From positions 25,987-89,986 of the forward strand of contig CANIBP010000019.1 in the NCBI GenBank assembly GCA_947466075.1: a stretch of 64,000 nt of DNA. The letters are read 5' to 3'. Under the pieces are notes generated by a model that saw only the letters and a program-made list of their open reading frames with translations, was not told where the DNA came from and did no database searches. Numbering within the stretch: the first letter of the stretch is position 1; each line of letters begins with the position of its first letter. The position numbers were made by a program, and so were the translations under genes. Of this stretch, positions 35,905-44,764 are shown in pieces. Source of the stretch: Verrucomicrobiaceae bacterium. Lineage in GTDB: Bacteria; Verrucomicrobiota; Verrucomicrobiia; Verrucomicrobiales; Verrucomicrobiaceae.

Positions 35905-36615
35905 ATGAACATCACCGCACTCGAACGTCCAGCATCCCTCGTCGAACGTGTCTGTCAGCAACTCGCCGAACTCATCCGAGGCGGCAGCGCTGAGGAAGAG
36001 CGCTGGCTGCCCGGCGAACGCTCCTTGGCAGAGAAGCTTGGCGTTAGCCGCACTGTCGTGCGTGAGGCAACGAAGCGACTGGAGCAGCAAGGCATGCTGG
36101 AAATCCAGCACGGCACCGGCATCAAGATCGTGGACCGCCTGCACCGCCCGTTGAATGACTCCCTCTCGCTGCTCATTCCTGATATGGCAGATCGTCTTCA
36201 ACAGCTTAATGAGACACGGCTTTCCATCGAGCCCGATGCCGCTGCCTATGCCGCGCAGCGTGCCACCAAGGAGCAACTCAAAACAATGCGGCGAATCCAA
36301 AAGCAGCTGGAAAACGCCACCGAAGGCCCCGCCGCTATTGAGGCCGATATCGCCATGCATCACGCCATCGCTGATGCCAGCGGCAACCTCATTTACCGTC
36401 TCATCCTCGATTCCCTCGCTGATCTCGGCGTCTCCAGCCGCCTGCGCACCATTGGCCGCATCGGCAAGCGAGCCGCCATCGAGCAACACGAAGCCATCCT
36501 CGTCGCCATCGAGAACCGCGACCCCGAAGCCGCCCGCGCCACCATGCGCAGCCACATTCTTGCTGCTGGTGAGGATATGGATCTTCCCGCACTGAAAACC
36601 ATAAAGGCAAAATGA
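35905..36615 (+). CDS. GntR-family regulator, FadR/FCD type
   Basis: 236 residues from ATG 35905; longer in-frame starts lie inside the SDR gene. The winged helix is at residues 10-80 (LPGERSLAEKLGVSRTVVREATKRLEQQGML, quoted in part as LAEKLGVSRTVVREA). An all-helical FCD ligand domain follows, with metal-ligand-type residues in EADIAMHHAIADASGN. Such regulators bind organic-acid effectors and usually repress an adjacent catabolic operon, which fits control of the 22-36 kb locus. No operator could be assigned by eye. Confidence 0.9.
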   Translation: MNITALERPASLVERVCQQLAELIRGGSAEEERWLPGERSLAEKLGVSRTVVREATKRLEQQGMLEIQHGTGIKIVDRLHRPLNDSLSLLIPDMADRLQQLNETRLSIEPDAAAYAAQRATKEQLKTMRRIQKQLENATEGPAAIEADIAMHHAIADASGNLIYRLILDSLADLGVSSRLRTIGRIGKRAAIEQHEAILVAIENRDPEAARATMRSHILAAGEDMDLPALKTIKAK

Positions 36616-36618
36616 GAT

Positions 36619-39180
36619 ATGAAGCCCATCTATCTGTCATCCATCTTTTTGTCATTGCTCTGCGTCACCAACCACGCAGCCGACACCGCATTCTTCGACT
36701 CCAAAGTCCTGCCCATCCTCCAGCAGCGTTGCTTTGAGTGCCACTCGCACGGAACGAAGATCAAAGGTGGCCTCGCTTTGGATTCACGCTCTGGCTGGGC
36801 GGAGGGCGGAGACAATGGTCCCGCCATCAAGCCCGGCCAATTAGAGGAAAGTCTGGTCATCAAAGCGGTCCGCTATGTGGACTCGGAGTTCGAAATGCCT
36901 CCAAAGGCCAAGCTTCCTGCCAGCGAGATCGCCATTCTCGAAGAATGGGTGAAGCTCGGTGCGCATGACCCGCGAACCGCTGGGACCGGAAAGCAAAAGA
37001 AAGGCATCGACCTCGCCGAAGGCCGGAAGTTCTGGGCCTTCAAACCCGTGAGCAACCCCAAGCCTCCGCTCGTTAAGAATGGCGCATGGCCACTTGATCC
37101 GCTGGATCATTTCATCCTCAAGCCGCTAGAAGCCATGGGCATCAAGCCCGTGGGTGATGCCGATCGCTACGCTTGGCTTCGTCGTGTAAGCCTTGATCTC
37201 ACCGGCCTGCCGCCGACAGCGCAGGAGATTGAATCGTTTTCAAAAGACTCGTCATCCGATGCGTGTGCGAATGTTGTGGATCATTTGTTAAACTCCAAAG
37301 CCTACGGCGAGCGCTGGGCACGCCACTGGCTCGATCTCACCGGTTATGCCGACATGATCGGCACGTCGAACGGCGTGTTCGCAGAGCACGCGTGGCGCTA
37401 TCGCGATTACCTCATCAACGCCTTCAATGCCGACAAACCCTTTGATGAGTTCGTGCGCGAGCAGATCGCGGGTGACTTGATGCCATCGAAGTCCACCGAA
37501 GATCACGCCCAAAAAATCATCGCCACTGGCTTCCTCATGGTGGGCGACATCGAGATCGTGAACCCGGACAAGGCGAAGATGGAGACCGATCACATCGATT
37601 CCCAGATGATCAAAATCGGCCAGACCTTCATGGGCATGACGCTTGGCTGTGTGCGCTGCCATGATCACAAGTTCGACCCCATCGGAGTCGATGATTACTA
37701 TGGCATCGCCGGCATGCTGCGCAGTTCACCCTCCTCGCACAAAATGCCCAATATGGGCGTGTGGAGCACCATCAACAGCACCGCATTGCCTGAGACTCCG
37801 GCTCAGCTTGTTGCGCGCAAAAAGCTCGAAGCCGAGAACGAACAACGCATCGCAAGTCTCAAGGTCGAGCAAAAGAAGCTCACCGACGAGAAAGCCACTG
37901 TCGCCAAACAACTCGCCGCTCTTGGCAAACCCACAGCGCCAGCATCAAAAGTCGTCGCCGCTACGGACAACGCACAACGCGACATTAAGACCAATGCTGA
38001 CACCAAGCCAGCTACCGGCAAAGACGCCCTCAGCAAACGCCGCGACGAAATCGACGCCCAACTCAAGAAGCTCGCCGACACCATCAATCACGCCGAGTTC
38101 TTCAAGGACAGGACCCCACGTGCCTTCGCCATGAGCGATGGGCCGCAGCCTGCGGACATGCCGATCTACGTGCGCGGCAATCCGTATGCACCTAGCAACG
38201 TCGTGCCACGCGGGACCCTTCGCGTGGCCTCGTGGGAAAAGTTCCCCGCCATTCCGGCCGGCCAGAGTGGACGTCTGCAGCTCGCGGACTGGCTTGCCGA
38301 CAAACGCAACCCGCTCACCGCCCGCGTGACGGTGAACCGCATCTGGCAAAAACTCTTCGCCACGGGTATCGTGCCCAGCGTGGATTACTTCGGTACTCGT
38401 GGCGATGTGCCCACGAACCCTGAGTTGCTCGATCATCTTGCTAGTCGATTCATGCGCGGCGGTTGGTCGCAGAAATCGTTTCTTCGCGCGCTCGTTCTTA
38501 GCCGCGCTTATCGCCTGAGCAGCTCCAACGATGCCCTAGCGATGAAGCTTGATCCCGAAAACAAACTCTTCTGGCGCATGAGTCGCCAGCGCCTTGATGC
38601 CGAGGCCATGCGCGATTCCATGCTCGCCATCAGCGGCGAACTCACTCGCGATAGCGGCGGGCCTGCGCTGGTGCTCGAAGAACCCGAGAACTGCGGCGCA
38701 TTGGCTCTGAAAGGTGTCAATCCGCCCAACTACAAGCACAGCAAGCCGCGCCCGACGCAGGAGTTTGAGCGCACCCTCTATCTTCCCGTGCTCAGAGGTG
38801 GCACTGCCGGCCCGGACCGCTTGCGAGCCTTCTTTGATTTCGTCGATCCAGCTGGCATGGCCGGTCAGCGCAACCAGACCGTGGTGCCCACGCAGTCGCT
38901 CTTCCTGCTCAGCAATGAGCTTCTCCGCAAACGCGCGACCAAGCTCGCCGACCATTTCATTGCCGCCGAACCGAACGACATGGCGCGACTCGAAGCTCTC
39001 TGGCTCCGAGTGCTCAATCGCCCCATCACCAGCACCGAGCGAGAAGAGGCGACTGCCTTCCTCGGCAACGTGGAGCCGCTCATCAAAACCGTCAAAGGCC
39101 GCCCCGCCTTGGACTCCATCAAGTGGCGCGAACTCTGCCACAGCCTGCTGGCTTCAAATGAGTTCGTGTTTCGTCTCTAA
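36619..39180 (+). CDS. PSCyt1-PSCyt2(DUF1549)-PSD1(DUF1553) protein
   Basis: 853 residues. Part of the signal peptide (IYLSSIFLSLLCVTNHA) is encoded by a half palindrome at 36631-36656. PSCyt1 carries CFECH (Cys38-His42) with KIKGGLALDSRSGWAEGG. PSCyt2/DUF1549 begins near residue 140 (PLDHFILKPLEAMG) and has a second haem-type site CVRCHDHKFDPI (Cys344-His348). A charged, partly coiled-coil spacer (about 395-480) leads to PSD1/DUF1553 with RVTVNRIWQKLFATGIV and a C-terminal LLASNEFVFRL. Presumed exported haem protein, substrate unknown. A DUF1501 partner follows after 21 bp. Confidence 0.92.
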   Translation: MKPIYLSSIFLSLLCVTNHAADTAFFDSKVLPILQQRCFECHSHGTKIKGGLALDSRSGWAEGGDNGPAIKPGQLEESLVIKAVRYVDSEFEMPPKAKLPASEIAILEEWVKLGAHDPRTAGTGKQKKGIDLAEGRKFWAFKPVSNPKPPLVKNGAWPLDPLDHFILKPLEAMGIKPVGDADRYAWLRRVSLDLTGLPPTAQEIESFSKDSSSDACANVVDHLLNSKAYGERWARHWLDLTGYADMIGTSNGVFAEHAWRYRDYLINAFNADKPFDEFVREQIAGDLMPSKSTEDHAQKIIATGFLMVGDIEIVNPDKAKMETDHIDSQMIKIGQTFMGMTLGCVRCHDHKFDPIGVDDYYGIAGMLRSSPSSHKMPNMGVWSTINSTALPETPAQLVARKKLEAENEQRIASLKVEQKKLTDEKATVAKQLAALGKPTAPASKVVAATDNAQRDIKTNADTKPATGKDALSKRRDEIDAQLKKLADTINHAEFFKDRTPRAFAMSDGPQPADMPIYVRGNPYAPSNVVPRGTLRVASWEKFPAIPAGQSGRLQLADWLADKRNPLTARVTVNRIWQKLFATGIVPSVDYFGTRGDVPTNPELLDHLASRFMRGGWSQKSFLRALVLSRAYRLSSSNDALAMKLDPENKLFWRMSRQRLDAEAMRDSMLAISGELTRDSGGPALVLEEPENCGALALKGVNPPNYKHSKPRPTQEFERTLYLPVLRGGTAGPDRLRAFFDFVDPAGMAGQRNQTVVPTQSLFLLSNELLRKRATKLADHFIAAEPNDMARLEALWLRVLNRPITSTEREEATAFLGNVEPLIKTVKGRPALDSIKWRELCHSLLASNEFVFRL
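36631..36656 (+). repeat. Half copy of a GACAAAAAGATG-type palindrome
   Basis: TATCTGTCATCCATCTTTTT and the following GTCATT match the right arm of the family seen at 14197 and 40613 with a GTCAT variant of the word. It lies within codons 5-13 of the gene. No clear left arm is present. Confidence 0.5.
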
Positions 39181-39201
39181 CCTCCATCACCTGCCATCGC
39201 C

Positions 39202-40596
39202 ATGAACTCAATCCTCACCCGCCGCCAACTTCTTCAGCGCACCGCTTGCGGCTTCGGTGCTCTCGCTTTGCATGACATCGCCAGCGCGGCAGCTAATCCG
39301 CTCGCGGCCCGTATCCCCGGCATGGTGCCGAAGGCCAAACGCGTCATCTTCCTCTTCATGGGCGGTGGCCCTTCGCAGATGGATCTCTTTGACCCGAAGC
39401 CCTTCATTGAGCGCAAGCACGGGCAAAAGATCGATTCGCCACTCCGCAAAGAAGTGACGCAGATTGGCACGGATCAGTTCCTCGCCTTGAAGGCCATGGC
39501 TCCGGTGCGTCCGCGTGGACAGAGCGGCATGATGATCTCTGATTTGATGCCGCACCTCGCCACGGTAGCGGATGACATTTGTCTGCTGCGTGGCATGAAC
39601 GCGGACAATCCACAGCACGCAGGTGCGTCCTTGCAGTTCCACACCGGCAGCTTTGCTGAAGTGCGTCCCTCCATGGGCGCGTGGGTCAGCTATGGACTCG
39701 GCAGCGAAAACGCGAACCTGCCCAGCTTTGTCAGCATCCAGGGCGGTGGCGTGCGCGAATACGGTTCCGCGTTTCTGCCTGCGATTCATCAAGGCACCAA
39801 GCTCACCGTGCCACTCGACAGCAAATCATTGCCTGTCGAAAACCTGCGCAACGTCTCCGAGAACGACGCCATCCAGCGCCAGCGCATGGATTTCATGGCC
39901 CGCATGAACAAGCGTCTTGTCGGCGATCTGCATGGCGATGCGAACATGGAAGGCATGATCCAAAACATGGAACTCGCTGCGCGAATGCAACTCACCACGC
40001 CTGCGATCGTGGATATTTCCAAGGAGAGCAAAGCCACGCTCGATCTCTACGGTGTCGGAGGCAAGGACACGAACACCTTCGGCCGCGCCTGCCTGCTCGC
40101 TCGCAAACTCAGCGAGGCCGGCGTGCGCTTCGTGCAAGTCAGCACCGGCGGATGGGATCACCACGGCGACATCCGAGGCAATCTCCCGAAACTCTGCTCA
40201 CAGACCGATCAACCCGTTGCCGCCTTGCTCAAAGACCTCAAATCACGCGGTCTGCTCGAAGACACGCTCGTGCTCTGGAGCGGCGAGTTTGGTCGCACCC
40301 CATGGAGCCAGGATCTTAGCGGCAAATCACCCATCGACAAACATGGTCGCGAGCATCAGCCCGAGAGCTTCTGCTCATGGATGGCTGGTGGCGGCGTGAA
40401 AGCCGGCTTCACCTACGGCGATACCGACGACATGGGCTACCGAGCCATCAACGGCAAAATCCACATCCACGATCTGCACGCCACCATGCTGCACTTGCTC
40501 GGCATCGATCATCTCAAGCTCACGTCACGTCACCTTGGCCGCGACTTCCGCCTGACCGATGTCTATGGCGAGGTGGTGAAAGAGATTCTCGCGTGA
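39202..40596 (+). CDS. DUF1501 Tat-type exported protein
   Basis: 464 residues with a twin-arginine-type leader (LTRRQLLQRTACGFGALAL). Family blocks are KRVIFLFMGGGPSQMDLFDPKP, SLQFHTGSF, VSYGLGSENANLPSFV, GGWDHHGDIRG, GEFGRTPWSQ and the C-terminal DLHATMLHLLGIDHLKLT. The common GRDHxP motif reads GREHQP here. DUF1501 belongs to the alkaline-phosphatase-like clan; whether it is catalytic is unknown. It is the partner of the PSCyt protein just upstream. Its last 25 codons recur at 90% DNA identity in the chimeric ORF at 44505. Confidence 0.92.
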   Translation: MNSILTRRQLLQRTACGFGALALHDIASAAANPLAARIPGMVPKAKRVIFLFMGGGPSQMDLFDPKPFIERKHGQKIDSPLRKEVTQIGTDQFLALKAMAPVRPRGQSGMMISDLMPHLATVADDICLLRGMNADNPQHAGASLQFHTGSFAEVRPSMGAWVSYGLGSENANLPSFVSIQGGGVREYGSAFLPAIHQGTKLTVPLDSKSLPVENLRNVSENDAIQRQRMDFMARMNKRLVGDLHGDANMEGMIQNMELAARMQLTTPAIVDISKESKATLDLYGVGGKDTNTFGRACLLARKLSEAGVRFVQVSTGGWDHHGDIRGNLPKLCSQTDQPVAALLKDLKSRGLLEDTLVLWSGEFGRTPWSQDLSGKSPIDKHGREHQPESFCSWMAGGGVKAGFTYGDTDDMGYRAINGKIHIHDLHATMLHLLGIDHLKLTSRHLGRDFRLTDVYGEVVKEILA

Positions 40597-40612
40597 TGAT
40601 CCCAAGCCATCA

Positions 40613-40655
40613 GAGACAAAAAGATCCATCTTTCTGTCTCCCATCTTTTTGTCTC
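40613..40655 (+). repeat. Palindromic repeat between genes, GAGACAAAAAGAT type
   Basis: Left arm 40613-40625 (GAGACAAAAAGAT) is perfectly complementary to 40643-40655 and complementary at 12 of 13 positions to 40628-40640, so two alternative hairpins are possible. It ends 14 bp before the ATG at 40670. Confidence 0.8.
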
Positions 40656-40669
40656 CTCAGAAAACTGCC

Positions 40670-43600
40670 ATGCGTCTCCTTATCACGTTTCTCTTGTTCA
40701 GCGCCTCGTTGGTATGCGCCGATGATGCCGAATCGCTACTCGCGCAATCAAAGGTCGACGGTGGCCTGGTTGTGCATGTAGGCGCGAAAGATGCCAAGCT
40801 CGCCACGGAGATCGCGGCGGCGCGTGATTCGTTCCTAGTGCATGCGCTCGTCGCGGACGCGGTGGCGTTGAAAGCCGTGCGCGAGTCGTTTCGCGACCAT
40901 GCTGCGGCTCCGCGGCTCGTTGCGGAACTTTGGACGCGCGATTCACTGCCGCATGCCGAGAATCTGGTGAACCTGCTCCTTCTCGATGACGGCTCCAAAG
41001 TCACTCCCAACGAGGCGATGCGGGTGCTGGCTCCCGGTGGTTCTGTTTTGAGAAAAGTGAGCGGCGCATGGTCGATGGAAACGAAGCCGCATGCGCCGAA
41101 GACTGCGGAATGGACGCATTATCAATACGACGCCGCGAACAATCCGGTAGGCGAGGACAAAAGCTGCGGACTGCCCCGTCGTTTTCAGTGGGCGGGCACG
41201 CCACTTTGGTCCACGGCGCATGAGAGCATGGCGAGCCTGAATGCGATGGTGTCGGCGAACGGCCGCGTATTTTACATCATGGACGAAGGTGCGCGCGCCT
41301 CCGTGCAGCTCGCGGCTGACTGGCAGCTCACGGCACGCGATGCTTACAATGGTGTCGTGCTCTGGAAGAAGCCACTCACGCAGTGGCTCACACGTTTCTG
41401 GCCGTGGAAAAGTGGTCCGGCGCAGATGCCGCGCAAGTTGATCGCCATTGGGGATCGAGTGTATGCACCGCTCGACATCAACGGCCCGCTGATGCAGTTC
41501 GACGCCGCCACTGGCGAGCAGCTTCGCGTTTATGAAAGCACCGCTGCCGCCGAGGAGGTCATCTCCACGCAGGGCATTCTTCTCGTGGTGTGCAATCCCT
41601 CGCCGCCGGACATGAAGAAGATCGCTGAGGAAACGCAGAAACGCCGTCATTTCAGTTACGACGGACGTGACCGTGTTGTGCTCGATCACACGGCGCCGCA
41701 AAACATCGTCGCCATCGAGGCGGAGAGCGGAAAGGTGCTGTGGAAACATCCCGGGCCGCAAATCAGCGCGCTCACGCTCGCGGCGCGTGGTGAGAACGTG
41801 GTGTATCACGACGGTTACAGCCTGGTTTGCCTCGATTTGAAAACCGGCGCGCAGAAATGGAAGTCCGCGCCCATCGCGCAGACGACGAAGCCGTTGTTCA
41901 CCTTCTCCGAAGAAGCGCCCACCGTCGTGCTGAACGACAAGGCGGTGTATTACGCGTGGAATCGCAAGCTCACGACCGTTTCGCTCGCGGATGGCAAACT
42001 CATGTGGGAGGCACCGTGGGTAGACAACGACTACCGCAGCCCGGTGAGCGTGATGCTGATGCAGGATCTGGTGTGGTCGATGAACATCGCCAGTGCGAAA
42101 GCGCCTGGCACCTTCATGGGCCGTGATTTGATCACGGGTGAAGTGAAGAAGCAGTTCGATCTGCCGGAGTTCAAAGGGATCGGCCATCATCGCTGCTACA
42201 AGGCGAAGGCCAGTGGCGACTTCGTGCTGCTGTCCCGCTCTGGCGTCGAGTATGTGAATCCCACCGATCAAAGCTATGATGAGAACCACTGGATCCGCGG
42301 CGCGTGCCTCTACGGCATCCTCCCCGCGAATGGCATGCTCTACTCCACTCCGCATGCTTGTGCGTGCTATATCAAGGGCAAGATGAACGGCTTCACCGCG
42401 ATGACGCCCGGTCTCACGGAGCCATTCAAGGCCGCGAAGGACAAGGCGGATCCCATCGAGAAAGGTCCGGCTTATCAGAAGGTGTTGTCAGGAGCACGGA
42501 ACCCGGAAGACTGGCCCACTTATCGTCACGATGTCTCACGCAGCGGTCATGCGACCACACAGATCAGCACCGGCCTCAAACAAGCGTGGAAGACAAAACT
42601 CGGCGGGGAATTGACCAGTCTCGTCGTGGCGGAAGGCAAGGTCTTCGTTGCTCAAAAAGACCGCGACACAATCCATACGCTCGACTCAGCCAGTGGCAGT
42701 CCACTGTGGGCCTACACGGCGGGCGGAACGATCGATTCACCGCCCACGATTGACGCCGGCTTTGTTTACTTCGGCAGCGGTGATGGCTGCGTTTATTGCC
42801 TCGTGGCAGCGGACGGCACGCTGTGCTGGCGCGCGCGTGCCGCGCCCGATGAGCGCCGCGTCGTGGCCTATGGCCGGCTCGAGTCCACCTGGCCGGTGAG
42901 CGGCAGCGTGCTCGTGGAGAATGGCATGGTCTATGCCGCCGCAGGACGTTCATCCTTCCTCGATGGCGGCATTCGCATGGTGAAAATCAAGGCCGCGACG
43001 GGAGAGTTCTTCGGCGAGGAAACGGTCTATGATTTTAGGGATGGCAAAGAGCCACCAGTCACCGCTTCATTCGAAATGGACGGTGCCTTGCCCGACATTC
43101 TCTCCAGCCAGAACGGCCTCGTGTTCATGCGTCACTCCAGCTTTGACAAGGAGTCACTCTCCCGCCGCCAACCCGCTCCGCACATCTTCTCGCCCACTGG
43201 ATACCTCGACGACAACTGGTGGCATCGCACCTACTGGGTCTATGGCGACGATACGAAGAGCGGTTACGGCGGCTGGTGGCAGAGCGGCAATAAACTGCCG
43301 GCAGGCCGCATTCTCGTCTTCAACGACGACACGGTTTACACCTTCGGCCACAACTTCTACGCCGGTCAAAACTCCGCCCAGTTCGGTCGTGGTGAGAAGT
43401 ATATCCTCGCCGCGAATGAAAAACGTGCAGGCAAAGAGCCTGACTACAGCGTCGCGGCGAAGGAACACAAAGAAGGCAACTATCTGAAGACCGACTGGAC
43501 AAAGATCCGCACCACACCGGTAAAATGGTCCGATGAACTGCCCTTCCACGTGCGTGCGATGATTCTCGCCGGTGACACGATTTTCATGGCCGGGCCGTAT

Positions 43601-44476
43601 GGCGATGCCGTGCGCTCCGACGATGCCTTCAATGGCAAACGCGGTGTTCGTCTTGCCGCCGCCTCTACCACGGAAGGCAAACTGCTCGCCAGTTATCAAA
43701 TCGACGCACTGCCAGTTTTCGACGGGCTCGCCGGTGCGAACGGCAAACTCTATCTCGCCATGAAGGACGGCAGCGTCGCATGCTTCGGCAGCGAAGGCAC
43801 AGAACTGGTCTCGAAGCTCGGTGAACCGATCGAAGTCCTCGCCGAAAACCTGCTGCCGGACGACACTGAATATCGCAAGGAGTTCATGGACAAGATCGGC
43901 GTCACGAACCTCGGCAAAGGACAAGCCGGTGCCACTCCGGCGAAGCGAGCGCAGATCACCGGCGAGGACATCTCCTATCGCTTTGCCAAAGTGGTCGGCG
44001 GCAAGGCCGTTTCCTGCGAGCTGGGTTACCGCCTTGCCGCAAATGAAAACAGTGTCGCGCAGGCGCTCTACGAATTCGGCAAGCCCGTCACCACCAAGAC
44101 CACGTGGACTTTCAAGATGCAGCGCACGCCCGGTTTCCCGAACCCTCCCTACTATGGCAACGGCTTTTTCGTTCTCGGCGATGGTGCTGGCGACGATCAG
44201 CTCATCAAATGCGGCCTGCAGTTCATTCAGAGCCGCCTCATCATCATTCAGGGGAATACCCCAGCTCAAAAGGGCGAAAGAGCCGACTTTGGCGGTGAGG
44301 TGAACGCAGTTAACGAATTTGCGGTCACCTTCGACCCCGACGCGCAGACGGTCACCATCAAAGCTGGCAAGCAGTCACTCACCGCGAAGCTCACCAAGCC
44401 GCTCAAACAGATCACCCACACCGGCTTCTCCACCTGGAAGGCCGTCACCGACTTCAGCGCACTCGGTCAGGAGTGA
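40670..44476 (+). CDS. Large secreted PQQ-like beta-propeller protein with methyltransferase-like N-domain
   Basis: 1268 residues from ATG 40670, where a signal peptide begins (RLLITFLLFSASLVCA); the TTG at 40649 lies in the palindrome and is not preferred. Residues about 25-135 resemble a degenerate class I methyltransferase fold (GGLVVHVGAKDAKLATEIA, LPHAENLVNLLLL, EAMRVLAPGG). A first propeller follows (DAYNGVVLWKKPL, VVCLDLKTGAQKW-like blades), then a second set (LDSASGSPLWAYTAGG, YFGSGDGCVYCLVAADGTLCW). The final about 150 residues form a beta-sandwich-like domain. Such proteins are common in Planctomycetota and Verrucomicrobiota and are unassigned; PQQ binding is not proven by motifs. 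Confidence 0.8.
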   Translation: MRLLITFLLFSASLVCADDAESLLAQSKVDGGLVVHVGAKDAKLATEIAAARDSFLVHALVADAVALKAVRESFRDHAAAPRLVAELWTRDSLPHAENLVNLLLLDDGSKVTPNEAMRVLAPGGSVLRKVSGAWSMETKPHAPKTAEWTHYQYDAANNPVGEDKSCGLPRRFQWAGTPLWSTAHESMASLNAMVSANGRVFYIMDEGARASVQLAADWQLTARDAYNGVVLWKKPLTQWLTRFWPWKSGPAQMPRKLIAIGDRVYAPLDINGPLMQFDAATGEQLRVYESTAAAEEVISTQGILLVVCNPSPPDMKKIAEETQKRRHFSYDGRDRVVLDHTAPQNIVAIEAESGKVLWKHPGPQISALTLAARGENVVYHDGYSLVCLDLKTGAQKWKSAPIAQTTKPLFTFSEEAPTVVLNDKAVYYAWNRKLTTVSLADGKLMWEAPWVDNDYRSPVSVMLMQDLVWSMNIASAKAPGTFMGRDLITGEVKKQFDLPEFKGIGHHRCYKAKASGDFVLLSRSGVEYVNPTDQSYDENHWIRGACLYGILPANGMLYSTPHACACYIKGKMNGFTAMTPGLTEPFKAAKDKADPIEKGPAYQKVLSGARNPEDWPTYRHDVSRSGHATTQISTGLKQAWKTKLGGELTSLVVAEGKVFVAQKDRDTIHTLDSASGSPLWAYTAGGTIDSPPTIDAGFVYFGSGDGCVYCLVAADGTLCWRARAAPDERRVVAYGRLESTWPVSGSVLVENGMVYAAAGRSSFLDGGIRMVKIKAATGEFFGEETVYDFRDGKEPPVTASFEMDGALPDILSSQNGLVFMRHSSFDKESLSRRQPAPHIFSPTGYLDDNWWHRTYWVYGDDTKSGYGGWWQSGNKLPAGRILVFNDDTVYTFGHNFYAGQNSAQFGRGEKYILAANEKRAGKEPDYSVAAKEHKEGNYLKTDWTKIRTTPVKWSDELPFHVRAMILAGDTIFMAGPYGDAVRSDDAFNGKRGVRLAAASTTEGKLLASYQIDALPVFDGLAGANGKLYLAMKDGSVACFGSEGTELVSKLGEPIEVLAENLLPDDTEYRKEFMDKIGVTNLGKGQAGATPAKRAQITGEDISYRFAKVVGGKAVSCELGYRLAANENSVAQALYEFGKPVTTKTTWTFKMQRTPGFPNPPYYGNGFFVLGDGAGDDQLIKCGLQFIQSRLIIIQGNTPAQKGERADFGGEVNAVNEFAVTFDPDAQTVTIKAGKQSLTAKLTKPLKQITHTGFSTWKAVTDFSALGQE

Positions 44477-44504
44477 AGGCGTCCATTGACCTGGGTTTTG
44501 AATC

Positions 44505-44687
44505 ATGAAGAAAGTCCTATTTATCCTTGCTGCGTTTGCGTCCGCTCCTCTCGCGCTCGCCGAAATCAAAATCGAAACCATCAGCCTTCCCATGCGCGAT
44601 GCCATCAAGCTCACGTCACGTCATCTTGGTCGGGATTACCGCCTCACCGATGTCTATGGCGAGGTAGTGAAGGAGATTCTTGCATGA
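44505..44687 (+). pseudogene. Chimeric remnant: CocE-hydrolase 5' end joined to DUF1501 3' end
   Basis: A 60-codon ORF with a plausible signal peptide. Residues 1-37 (MKKVLFILAAFASAPLALAE, then IKIETISLPMRDAIKLT) match the start of the CocE/NonD protein at 58541 (EVKTETITIAMRDGVKLT). Residues 36-60 (LTSRHLGRDYRLTDVYGEVV and on) match the end of the DUF1501 protein at 39202. The join is at AAGCTCAC (44607-44614), present in both parents (58640-58647 and 40516-40523). From the join through 44716 the DNA equals 40516-40625 at 99 of 110 positions, and 9 of 10 coding differences are silent. Best read as a deletion scar; the short peptide could still be made and exported. Confidence 0.8.
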
Positions 44688-44703
44688 TGATCTCAAGCCA
44701 TCA

Positions 44704-44764
44704 GAGACAAAAAGATGAGAGACAAAAAAATCCATCTTTCTGTCTCCAATCTTTTTGTCGTCTC
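44704..44764 (+). repeat. Palindromic repeat directly before a start codon
   Basis: Left part 44704-44732 has two GAGACAAAAAGAT-type words, right part 44734-44764 has two complementary words. The ATG at 44765 follows without a gap, so a hairpin here would cover the ribosome-binding region. Confidence 0.8.

Noticed and set aside
40613..40655. Treating the GACAAAAAGAT hairpins simply as terminators
   Set aside because: Stems are AT-rich with mismatches, and one copy is translated on both arms, so a plain terminator role does not explain the family.
44486..44764. Extended start for the PSCyt-PSD1 gene
   Set aside because: The extra 93 codons run through the chimeric remnant and the palindrome, and the signal peptide begins at 44765.
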